46,596 bases of DNA from an uncultured Lachnospiraceae bacterium (GTDB lineage Bacteria; Bacillota; Clostridia; Lachnospirales; Lachnospiraceae): contig CAJUDX010000001.1 in assembly GCA_910584785.1 (NCBI GenBank), forward strand, positions 1-46,596, given 5' to 3'. Shown here piece after piece: positions 39,886 through 46,596 of this stretch. Made by a program: the position numbers and the translations under genes. Positions within the stretch are counted from its first letter, which is position 1. Each line of letters opens with the position of its first letter. The notes beneath the pieces are model-generated. The model had not been told where the DNA came from. It was given only the letters and a program-made list of their open reading frames with translations, and did not search any database.

Positions 39886-40833
39886 ATGGGCAAATATTTT
39901 GCTAAACGAATTGGCATGGCGTGTATTACCATTTTTCTGGTAACATGTATTACGTTTTTATTGATGAACGCAGTGCCGGGAAGTCCCTGGCTCAGTGAAA
40001 AAACCCCTTCGGCTGCTACTCTGGCGGCTCTTAATGCGAAATATGGACTGGATAAGCCGGTGCATATCCAGTTATTAATGTATCTGAAAAATCTTCTAAA
40101 AGGCGATTTTGGTGTATCCCTGAAAATGCAGAAAAACCGTGCAGTATTAAGTATTATTTTGGAGATGTTTCCTGTATCGGCTAAAGTCGGCGCCTTAGCG
40201 CTTACCTGGGCCGTGCTTGTGGGTGTGCCCTTGGGCTGTCTTGCCGCATTTAAGCGGGGGAAGCTGACGGACAGTATCCTGCGTGTTGTCTGTACCCTGG
40301 GAATTTCCATGCCCAGCTTTGTGGTGGCTTCCGTGCTTTTGGTTACGTTAGCCGGCGGTATGGCTGCATTGAAACTCTTCCCGACGATTTTTGATCCGGC
40401 TCTAGGATGGAAGGCCTATGTTCTGCCCTGCTTTTCTCTGGGCTTTTATCCCATGTGCTACACTGCCCGGCAGACCCGTTCAGCGATGCTGGATTCTTTA
40501 AATCAGGAATACATTAAAACGGCAAGGGCAAAGGGTCTGAAAAATGTTAAGATTATTTTCAAGCACGCGCTGAGAAATGCCCTGATTCCGGTAATTACCT
40601 ATTTAGGGCCGCAGGTGGCCTTTACGCTCTGCGGCGGTTTCGTTGTGGAGAGCGTGTATTCGATTCCCGGACTGGGGCGCTATTTTGTGCAGTCCATCCA
40701 GAACAGAGATTATCCGGTGATTATGGGGACAACCATCTTTCTGGCAACCTTTATTATCCTGATGAACGTCGTGGTTGATTTCCTGTATAAGGTAGCCGAC
40801 CCGAGAATCAGCTTAACGAAGGGAGGAGATTGA
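39886..40833 (+). CDS. oppB: Oligopeptide ABC transporter permease OppB
   Basis: A 315-residue permease with six predicted membrane helices. The N-terminus (YFAKRIGMACITIFLV) and AVPGSPW are typical of OppB/DppB. The cytoplasmic ATPase-coupling loop with YIKTARAKGLKNVKIIFKHA matches the EAA motif of peptide permeases. Start ATG 39886 has only a weak AGGATG-like site. It is the first gene of oppBCDF-oppA, which imports oligopeptides across the membrane. The next gene starts 1 nt after its stop. Confidence 0.95.
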   Translation: MGKYFAKRIGMACITIFLVTCITFLLMNAVPGSPWLSEKTPSAATLAALNAKYGLDKPVHIQLLMYLKNLLKGDFGVSLKMQKNRAVLSIILEMFPVSAKVGALALTWAVLVGVPLGCLAAFKRGKLTDSILRVVCTLGISMPSFVVASVLLVTLAGGMAALKLFPTIFDPALGWKAYVLPCFSLGFYPMCYTARQTRSAMLDSLNQEYIKTARAKGLKNVKIIFKHALRNALIPVITYLGPQVAFTLCGGFVVESVYSIPGLGRYFVQSIQNRDYPVIMGTTIFLATFIILMNVVVDFLYKVADPRISLTKGGD

Positions 40834-40834
40834 T

Positions 40835-42184
40835 ATGGCAGAAGAAAGTAAGATGAAGCGTTTTCCCGTTTCCATGCAGCCGGATATCGAGGCCCTGTTA
40901 AAGGAGACCACGCCGGCGGATTTTGCGCCTGCGACGAGGGAGGAGCGGGATGATTTTATTCAGGAGAGGCAGAGCGTATCTTACTGGAAGGACGCATGGA
41001 GGCGTCTGAAGAAAAATGTTGTGGCTATGGTTGCCCTGGGTGTGATTATCTTTTTGATTTTATTTGCCTTTGTCGGGCCGCTGTTAATTCCTTACGGCTA
41101 CGAGCAGTTTAATAAGGGAGCGGAGAATTTATATCCCTATCACTATACCCTGGAAGATCAGAAGCGCCTGGATGCGGAGATTGCTGCCAGAACCGAAACT
41201 GAGGTTTTGGATGTGGATCAGATGATTGCCAAGGCCGAGGAAGAAGCGGCGGCAAGAGGAGAAAAATTATCCAATGTGGATAAGGCCAAGATTAAGGCAC
41301 AGGCGAAAGTTGCCGCGCAGCAGAGCGCAAGTGCGGAGCACGATGTTGACCCGAATGAGCTTCGCAAGGAACTGGGGATTAAGAAACATATCTTTGGCTA
41401 CTCGACGGCTGAGCTGGAAAAGAAGGCAGCCGGGGAGAGCGTATTCCCGCATATTTTTGGTACAGATATGTATGGGCGGGATATTTTAGTGCGGGTGATG
41501 TACGGCGCACGCGTTTCTATGACCGTTGGTATCTGCGCCGCCCTTTTGGTGCTGTGTATCGGCGCTGTCTACGGTTCAATTTCGGGCTACTGCGGCGGAA
41601 AAGTTGACGCGGTAATGCAGCGTATCGTGGAATTGATTTATTCTGTGCCGGAAATGCTGGTGGTGCTCTTAATTGCCACGGCATTAAAGCCGATATTAAC
41701 AGAGTATGTCAATACCGGGAGCGGCCCGTTAAAGTCCTTTGTCAACATTCTGGGGCCGAACCTGATTTCGATGTTTATTGCCTTTGGTATGCTTTACTGG
41801 GTTACGATGAGCCGTATTATCCGCGGGCAGGTGCTTCAGCTTAAGCAGCAGGAGTATGTAACCGCGGCAAGGGCTCTGGGCGCTTCCGGCGGAAGGATTA
41901 TCCGTCAGCATCTTCTTCCCAACTGTATCGGGCAGATTGTGGTTACCACCTGTCTGCAGATTCCATCGGCAATCTTTCTGGAATCCTTCTTGTCTTACCT
42001 GGGTGTGGGCGTTTCCGCACCCCTGCCAAGTCTGGGATCGATGGCGACTGACGCATTGAGCGGCATGTATACCTATACCTACCGCCTGATTGTTCCGTCC
42101 ATGATTTTAAGTATTATGATTCTGGCATTTAATCTCTTTGGCGACGGACTGCGCGATGCTCTTGACCCGAAGCTTAAAAAGTAG
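40835..42184 (+). CDS. oppC: Oligopeptide ABC transporter permease OppC with unusual insert
   Basis: A 449-residue permease, about 130-150 residues longer than common OppC proteins. The N-terminal cytoplasmic part, first membrane helix (about 62-88) and C-terminal permease core are normal, with YVTAARALGASGGRIIRQH as the EAA coupling loop and FGTDMYGRDI before the second helix. The additional length lies mainly between the first helix and FGTDMYGRD (about 95-205): a charged Ala/Glu/Lys-rich helical segment that should face the outside, where it could touch the binding protein. GGAGGAG 8 nt upstream supports the start. Confidence 0.93.
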   Translation: MAEESKMKRFPVSMQPDIEALLKETTPADFAPATREERDDFIQERQSVSYWKDAWRRLKKNVVAMVALGVIIFLILFAFVGPLLIPYGYEQFNKGAENLYPYHYTLEDQKRLDAEIAARTETEVLDVDQMIAKAEEEAAARGEKLSNVDKAKIKAQAKVAAQQSASAEHDVDPNELRKELGIKKHIFGYSTAELEKKAAGESVFPHIFGTDMYGRDILVRVMYGARVSMTVGICAALLVLCIGAVYGSISGYCGGKVDAVMQRIVELIYSVPEMLVVLLIATALKPILTEYVNTGSGPLKSFVNILGPNLISMFIAFGMLYWVTMSRIIRGQVLQLKQQEYVTAARALGASGGRIIRQHLLPNCIGQIVVTTCLQIPSAIFLESFLSYLGVGVSAPLPSLGSMATDALSGMYTYTYRLIVPSMILSIMILAFNLFGDGLRDALDPKLKK

Positions 42185-42198
42185 AGAGGAGGAGAACG

Positions 42199-43221
42199 AT
42201 GGAAGAGCAGAAGAATACAAATAAATTGCTGGAAGTGAAAGACCTCCGCGTTTCCTTCTTTACTCCCGCCGGGGAGGTAAAAGCGGTAGGAGGAATTTCC
42301 TATGATTTGAATTACGGCGAGGTAATGGGCGTGGTGGGTGAGTCCGGTTCGGGAAAGAGCCAGGAGGCCTATTCCATTATCGGATTATTACAGCCGCCCG
42401 GGAAGGTTATCGGAGGTTCCATTACCTTTGAGGGGCAGGATGTACTTTCCTTTTCCAAGGAGGAAATGACTGCTTTCCGGGGAAATAAGGTGGCGATGAT
42501 TTTCCAGAACCCCATGACCTGTTTAAACCCGGTATACACTATCGGCAACCAGTTAGTGGAGGCCCTGCGCGCGCATGACAAGCAGATTTCCAAGGCGGAT
42601 GCCGAAAAACGGGCAATGGAAATGATGGAAATGGTCGGTATCAATAACGTGGAAAAGAGGATGAAGCAGTACCCGCATGAGTTTTCCGGCGGTATGCGCC
42701 AGAGGGTAATGATTGCCATGGGCTTAATCTGCCATCCCCAGCTTTTAATTGCCGACGAGCCGACAACGGCTCTGGATGTAACGATCCAGGCGCAGATTCT
42801 GGAGCTGATGAAGGAGCTGCAGAAGAAAACCAAGATGGGCATTATCTTCATCACGCACAATCTGGGTGTGGTGGCGGATATTTGTGATAAGGTTTCGGTT
42901 ATGTATGCCGGAAAGATTGTAGAGCAGGGCCCGGTGGACGATATTTTCTATTCCCCGGCCCACCCGTACACCATGGGGCTTTTGCGCTCCATGCCGCGTG
43001 TGGATGCAGAGAGCTATGAGCGGCTGATTCCTATCGAGGGAACGCCGGTGGATATGTTAAATCCGCCGGAGGGCTGTCCCTTTGCGCCGCGGTGCGAGCA
43101 TTGCATGAAGATTTGCTTAAAGAAAATGCCCCCGTATATCGAGGTGGGAGAAAATCACCGTTCCGCCTGCTGGCTTCGGGTACAGGAACAGATGAACAGG
43201 GAGGAGAATGGACATGGCTGA
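42199..43221 (+). CDS. oppD: Oligopeptide ABC transporter ATPase OppD
   Basis: A 340-residue ABC ATPase. Walker A GESGSGKS (47-54), Q-loop MIFQNPM, signature FSGGMRQRV, Walker B LLIADEPTTALD and the H-loop ITHNLGVV are all present. The C-terminal oligopeptide_C extension with CPFAPRCEHCMKIC can carry a cysteine-bound cluster in this family. GAGGAGGAG precedes ATG 42199. It pairs with OppF to drive peptide uptake and overlaps the oppF start by 8 nt. Confidence 0.96.
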   Translation: MEEQKNTNKLLEVKDLRVSFFTPAGEVKAVGGISYDLNYGEVMGVVGESGSGKSQEAYSIIGLLQPPGKVIGGSITFEGQDVLSFSKEEMTAFRGNKVAMIFQNPMTCLNPVYTIGNQLVEALRAHDKQISKADAEKRAMEMMEMVGINNVEKRMKQYPHEFSGGMRQRVMIAMGLICHPQLLIADEPTTALDVTIQAQILELMKELQKKTKMGIIFITHNLGVVADICDKVSVMYAGKIVEQGPVDDIFYSPAHPYTMGLLRSMPRVDAESYERLIPIEGTPVDMLNPPEGCPFAPRCEHCMKICLKKMPPYIEVGENHRSACWLRVQEQMNREENGHG

Positions 43222-44227
43222 GAATGAAAAAATACTCCTTGAGATAAAGAACCTGCGGAAATATTTTCCCGTTAAGGGAGTGAAGGGGCCGGGCGTGCAG
43301 GCCGTCCAGGATGTTTCATTTTTCATCAATAAGGGCGAGACCCTAGGGTTAGTTGGCGAGTCCGGCTGCGGAAAGACCACACTGGGCAGGACAATCCTTC
43401 GGCTGTATGAACCTACAGGCGGAAGCATTATCTACGACGGGACGCCGATTTATGAAAATCCGTTAGGCCCGGACGGAAAGCCTGTGGGCAAGGCAAGCGC
43501 GGTAAATATGCTTCCCTACCGGCGGAAGATGCAGATTATTTTTCAGGACCCTTCAGCCTCCCTTGACCCGCGTATGACGGTGGGGGAGATTATCGGAGAG
43601 GCGATAGATATTCATAAACTGGCGTCGAATAAGACGGAGCGTGCAGAACGGATTAAAGAACTTCTGCGCAGGGTAGGTTTAAATACGGAACATGCCAACC
43701 GCTATCCCCATGAATTTTCCGGCGGGCAGCAGCAGCGCGTGGGCATTGCCCGTGCCCTTGCCGTAAAGCCGGAGTTCATTGTCTGCGACGAGCCAATCTC
43801 CGCCCTGGACGTTTCGATTCAGTCTCAGGTGGTCAATATGCTTGAGGATATGCAGGAGGAATTTGGGCTGACCTATTTATTTATTGCCCATGATTTGTCG
43901 GTTGTGCGTCATATTTCCAACCGGATTGGCGTAATGTATCTGGGATCATTGGTGGAGCTGGGCGAGAGCTATGAATTAAACCGCCATCCCATCCATCCCT
44001 ACACCCAGACCCTGCTTTCCGCTGTTCCCGTGCCTGACCCGCAGGTCAGCCGCACGCGGCAGAGAATTGTCCTGCAGGGCGATATTCCAAGCCCCATGAA
44101 TCCGCCGAGCGGCTGCCGTTTCCACACCCGCTGTCCGTATGCGACGGATAAGTGCAAACAGGAAACCCCGCAGTTTAAGGAACATGAACCCGGGCACTGG
44201 GCAGCCTGCCATTTGCTGGATAAGTAA
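43214..44227 (+). CDS. oppF: Oligopeptide ABC transporter ATPase OppF
   Basis: A 337-residue ABC ATPase partner of OppD. Walker A GESGCGKTT (from 48), FQDPSASLDPRMTV, signature FSGGQQQRVGIARAL, Walker B FIVCDEPISALDV and IAHDLSVVRHI are intact, followed by the C-terminal CRFHTRCPYATDKC segment. ATG 43214 has GGGAGGAG about 8 nt upstream; ATG 43208 is too close to it. The next gene, oppA, follows after 100 bp without a clear terminator. Confidence 0.96.
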   Translation: MAENEKILLEIKNLRKYFPVKGVKGPGVQAVQDVSFFINKGETLGLVGESGCGKTTLGRTILRLYEPTGGSIIYDGTPIYENPLGPDGKPVGKASAVNMLPYRRKMQIIFQDPSASLDPRMTVGEIIGEAIDIHKLASNKTERAERIKELLRRVGLNTEHANRYPHEFSGGQQQRVGIARALAVKPEFIVCDEPISALDVSIQSQVVNMLEDMQEEFGLTYLFIAHDLSVVRHISNRIGVMYLGSLVELGESYELNRHPIHPYTQTLLSAVPVPDPQVSRTRQRIVLQGDIPSPMNPPSGCRFHTRCPYATDKCKQETPQFKEHEPGHWAACHLLDK

Positions 44228-44327
44228 GAGAGTTTAAGGTATCACCGTCATTAAGACGTCTGATATAGATTTAGGCGAGGACTCTTAGTTTTGGAGTGCT
44301 CAACAGGAAAAAAGGAGGAAGATCATT

Positions 44328-46091
44328 ATGAGAAAGACCAAGAAAATTCTGTCTTTGGCTCTGGCTTCGACCATGGTATTATCCCTGGCAGCCTGCGGCG
44401 GGGGCAGCACATCCACCCCCACGACAGCGGCAGAAACAACTACGGCTGCGCCAGCAGATGCTGACACCACGGGGGAAACCACGGCAGCAGAGGCAGAGGG
44501 TGAGGGTGCAGAGGGTGAAACAACCTCTAACGGCAATAATATCGCTGTATGTTTAGCTTCGGAGCCGCAGACCATTGACCCGGCATTAAACTCCGCAGTA
44601 GACGGCGCGATTATGGTAAACCATTTCTTTGAGGGTCTGGTTAAGTGGGTAGATGACGGCGAAGGAAACGCCATGACAGCGCCTGGTCAGGCAGAGTCCT
44701 GGGAGAAGGTTGTCAATGACGACGGAACTGTAACCTATACGATGAAGCTGCGCGATGGCATTAAGTGGTCGGACGGCAAGGAAGTTACCGCAGGTGATTT
44801 CGAGTACAGCTGGAAGCGTCTGGCTAATCCGGAAACCGCAGCGGACTACTGCTATATGATTGATATGGTACAGAACTATGCAGGTATCGCCAACAGCGAA
44901 TCCGACCCGGATACCCTGGGCATTAAGGCGATTGACGACAAGACCCTGGAAATCGTACTTTCCTATGACTGCCCGTATTTTGAAGAAATCATGGCATTCC
45001 CGGCAACCTTCCCTGTACGTCAGGATTTAGTTGAAGGAAACGATGAGTGGACGTATGATGTAGCTACTTATGTGAGCAACGGCCCTTACAAGATGAAGGA
45101 ATGGTCACATAATGCTTATATTTTAGCAGAGAAGAACGAGAACTACTATGATTTTGCAAACCTTGGCCCGGATACCATCCGCTTTACTCTGTTAGATGAT
45201 GCCAATGCTATGCTGGCAGCTTACAAGAGCGGCGAACTGGATTTCATCGAAGAACTTCCCCCGGATGAGATGGCAAACTACTTAGCTTCCGGCGAACTGA
45301 CCGTAGCGGACTATATCGGAACCTATTATGTATGCTTTAATACGGAGGACGAGGTTTTCTCCAATCCGTTAATCCGTAAGGCATTCTCTCTTGCTATTGA
45401 CCGGAATTACATCGTAGAAAACGTAAGCCAGGCAGGTGAAGTTCCGGCAACCGGTTATGTTCCTGCAGGTGTTAATGACGCAGCAGGCCCGGGAAGCGAC
45501 GATTTCCGTACCGTAGGCGGCGAATACTACAGCGTTGCTGAAGAAGATTACGAGAAGAACTGTGAAGAAGCCCGTGCCCTGTTGGCAGAAGCCGGCTATC
45601 CAAACGGTGAAGGCTTCCCGACCGTAGAATATATGTACAACACTAACGATAAGCACAAAGCTATCGGCGAGGCACTGCAGAATATGTGGCAGGAACAGTT
45701 AGGCGTTACGGTTAATTTAAGCAACCAGGACTGGAACGTATTCTTAGAGAGCAGAAAACAGGGCGATTACCAGATTGCAAGAAACGGCTGGATTGCCGAC
45801 TACAACGATCCCTGCTCCTTCCTGGATATGTGGTACACCGGCGGCGGAAACAACGACGCACAGTATTCCAATAAGGATTATGATGCAAAGATTGACGCAG
45901 CAAAGGCTACGGCTGTACAGGAAGAACGTATGAAGGCTTTCCATGAGGCAGAAGATATCCTGATCGAACAGGATAACGTGCTGGCTCCGGTATACTTCTA
46001 TACACAGCCATATATGATTAAGGATGATATTCAAGGTATGTACTATACGCCATTAGGATACTTCTTCTTTGGCTATACGACCAGAAACTAA
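44328..46091 (+). CDS. oppA: Oligopeptide-binding lipoprotein OppA
   Basis: A 587-residue lipoprotein of the SBP family 5. The signal peptide ends in lipobox LAAC (Cys near 23). A Thr/Ala/Glu/Gly-rich linker (about 25-65) keeps the binding domain away from the membrane. ASEPQTIDPALNS, GIKWSDGKEVTAGDFEYSWKR and the RKAFSLAIDRNYI region are family hallmarks. AAGGAGGAAG sits 7-8 nt before ATG. It delivers peptides to OppBC. The 100-bp spacer before it and the terminator after it are compatible with separate, higher expression. Confidence 0.95.
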   Translation: MRKTKKILSLALASTMVLSLAACGGGSTSTPTTAAETTTAAPADADTTGETTAAEAEGEGAEGETTSNGNNIAVCLASEPQTIDPALNSAVDGAIMVNHFFEGLVKWVDDGEGNAMTAPGQAESWEKVVNDDGTVTYTMKLRDGIKWSDGKEVTAGDFEYSWKRLANPETAADYCYMIDMVQNYAGIANSESDPDTLGIKAIDDKTLEIVLSYDCPYFEEIMAFPATFPVRQDLVEGNDEWTYDVATYVSNGPYKMKEWSHNAYILAEKNENYYDFANLGPDTIRFTLLDDANAMLAAYKSGELDFIEELPPDEMANYLASGELTVADYIGTYYVCFNTEDEVFSNPLIRKAFSLAIDRNYIVENVSQAGEVPATGYVPAGVNDAAGPGSDDFRTVGGEYYSVAEEDYEKNCEEARALLAEAGYPNGEGFPTVEYMYNTNDKHKAIGEALQNMWQEQLGVTVNLSNQDWNVFLESRKQGDYQIARNGWIADYNDPCSFLDMWYTGGGNNDAQYSNKDYDAKIDAAKATAVQEERMKAFHEAEDILIEQDNVLAPVYFYTQPYMIKDDIQGMYYTPLGYFFFGYTTRN

Positions 46092-46133
46092 GTATCTGTA
46101 GTTTTATCAAGCTGAATATTGTAAATAGGGCGG

Positions 46134-46166
46134 AAAAGCTCCTGGTGAATTCCAGGGGCTTTTTTC
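46134..46166 (+). terminator. Intrinsic terminator of the opp operon
   Basis: AAAAGCTCCTGG (46134-46145) pairs with CCAGGGGCTTTT (with one T-G pair) around a 6-nt loop, followed by six or more T residues. Confidence 0.88.
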
Positions 46167-46242
46167 AATATGAATAGGAAAATGACGACGAGCCGGATTT
46201 TTTATTTGATAAAATGGACAACGTATAGGTTGTATAAAGGCA

Positions 46243-46272
46243 TTGACAATGTATATACTATTGTATATACTA
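46243..46272 (+). promoter_or_regulatory. mazEF promoter with overlapping operator repeats
   Basis: TTGACA (46243-46248), a 17-bp spacer and TATACT (46266-46271) form a near-ideal promoter. Two direct copies of TGTATATACTA (46250-46260 and 46262-46272), each with the palindrome GTATATAC, overlap the spacer and -10. This is the expected place for repression by the antitoxin or the toxin-antitoxin complex. Confidence 0.8.
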
Positions 46273-46295
46273 AACATAAGGAGGGAGAGGATTTT

Positions 46296-46541
46296 ATGCA
46301 GGCAACAATACAAAAATGGGGAAATTCACAAGGGATAAGAATACCAAAAGCGTTTCTTGAAGCATTAGGTATGGCAGAAAATGATATTGTAGAACTTAAT
46401 CGAGTTGAGGATAACCTTGTGATTACGAAGGTGAAAAAAGAAAAAGAACTTACATTGGAAGAAATATTCAAAGATTACAAAGGGGAATATATGGCTGAGG
46501 AATTTGACTGGGGTTCTCCTGCTGGAAGGGAAGTGTGGTAG
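46296..46541 (+). CDS. mazE: MazE/AbrB-type antitoxin
   Basis: An 81-residue protein. The N-terminal SpoVT/AbrB-type DNA-binding fold (QKWGNSQGIRIPKAFLEALG, about 6-25, then ENDIVELN and LVITKV) is classic MazE. The acidic C-terminus (about 50-81) with EEIFKDYKGE and EEFDWG would wrap the toxin. GGAGGGAGAGG lies upstream of ATG 46296. The toxin gene starts on the last base of its stop codon. It probably represses its own promoter. Confidence 0.92.
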   Translation: MQATIQKWGNSQGIRIPKAFLEALGMAENDIVELNRVEDNLVITKVKKEKELTLEEIFKDYKGEYMAEEFDWGSPAGREVW

Positions 46542-46596
46542 TGTATCATCCAAAACAAGGAGATATTGTATTCCTGGATTTTAGTCCGCAGGCAGG
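46541..46596 (+). CDS. mazF: MazF-type endoribonuclease toxin, 5' fragment (cut by window end)
   Basis: Eighteen codons are visible: from GTG 46541 the protein reads VYHPKQGDIVFLDFSPQA, the N-terminal strand signature of MazF/PemK toxins (GDIVxLDFxPQ). The GTG start overlaps the MazE stop by one base. The rest of the gene is outside the window, so completeness cannot be judged. MazF enzymes cleave mRNA at short motifs when the antitoxin is lost. Confidence 0.85.
   Translation, partial: MYHPKQGDIVFLDFSPQA

Overview
The window is about 46.6 kb of a Gram-positive, Firmicutes-type chromosome, most likely a gut Lachnospiraceae or related Clostridia. Grounds: strong AGGAGG-type ribosome binding sites, frequent GTG/TTG starts, sigma-A-like promoters, an AgrC/AgrA-type two-component pair, RsbW/SpoIIAA/SpoIIE-type partner-switching proteins, an AAC-type lipobox on OppA, and roughly 50% GC by eye. 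The genus cannot be fixed from this sequence. No integrase, relaxase, replication gene, insertion sequence, tRNA or CRISPR array was seen.

Layout. 1-7.4 kb: the 3' part of leuS with a bidirectional terminator; a SIMPL-domain protein (-); a response regulator fused to a (p)ppGpp-synthetase domain; a divergent short cis-prenyltransferase; and an AgrC/AgrA-like kinase-regulator pair (-). 7.5-39.6 kb: a train of 22 genes, all on +, many joined by ATGA overlaps. It begins at a promoter near 7449 and ends at a terminator near 39699. In order it encodes an RsbW-like kinase, a DUF1292-like acidic protein, a STAS protein and a CPBP protease. Next comes a type IV secretion-like set: VirD4/TraG ATPase, surface protein, two VirB6/TrbL-like channel proteins, VirB4 ATPase, solute-binding lipoprotein, small charged protein, second surface protein, VirB2-like pilin and large lipoprotein. 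Then follow two paralogous ~800-residue proteins with an atypical kinase signature and near-identical C-terminal tails, and a cell-wall-binding protein. The train closes with a cNMP-binding PP2C phosphatase, an MBL-fold hydrolase, a FecR protein with a Thr/Ser/Pro-rich tail, a protein O-mannosyltransferase, a CHASE2 adenylate cyclase and a GT2 glycosyltransferase. 39.8-46.1 kb: an oppBCDF-oppA oligopeptide transporter. 46.2 kb to the end: a MazE antitoxin and the start of its MazF toxin.

How the parts may work together (inference). The central train looks like one chromosomal system: a type IV secretion machine without a visible DNA-processing relaxase, directly followed by two kinase-like proteins whose conserved basic tails could be the secretion signal. 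It would be controlled by a partner switch (RsbW, STAS, PP2C) whose phosphatase carries a cyclic-nucleotide domain that the CHASE2 cyclase could feed. Surface components, especially the FecR protein, could be O-mannosylated by the mannosyltransferase and lipid-mannose synthase pair encoded beside them. This makes a protein-delivery machine a reasonable hypothesis. A degenerate conjugation system or a DNA-uptake/DNA-release machine remains possible, because relaxases and effectors may be encoded outside the window.
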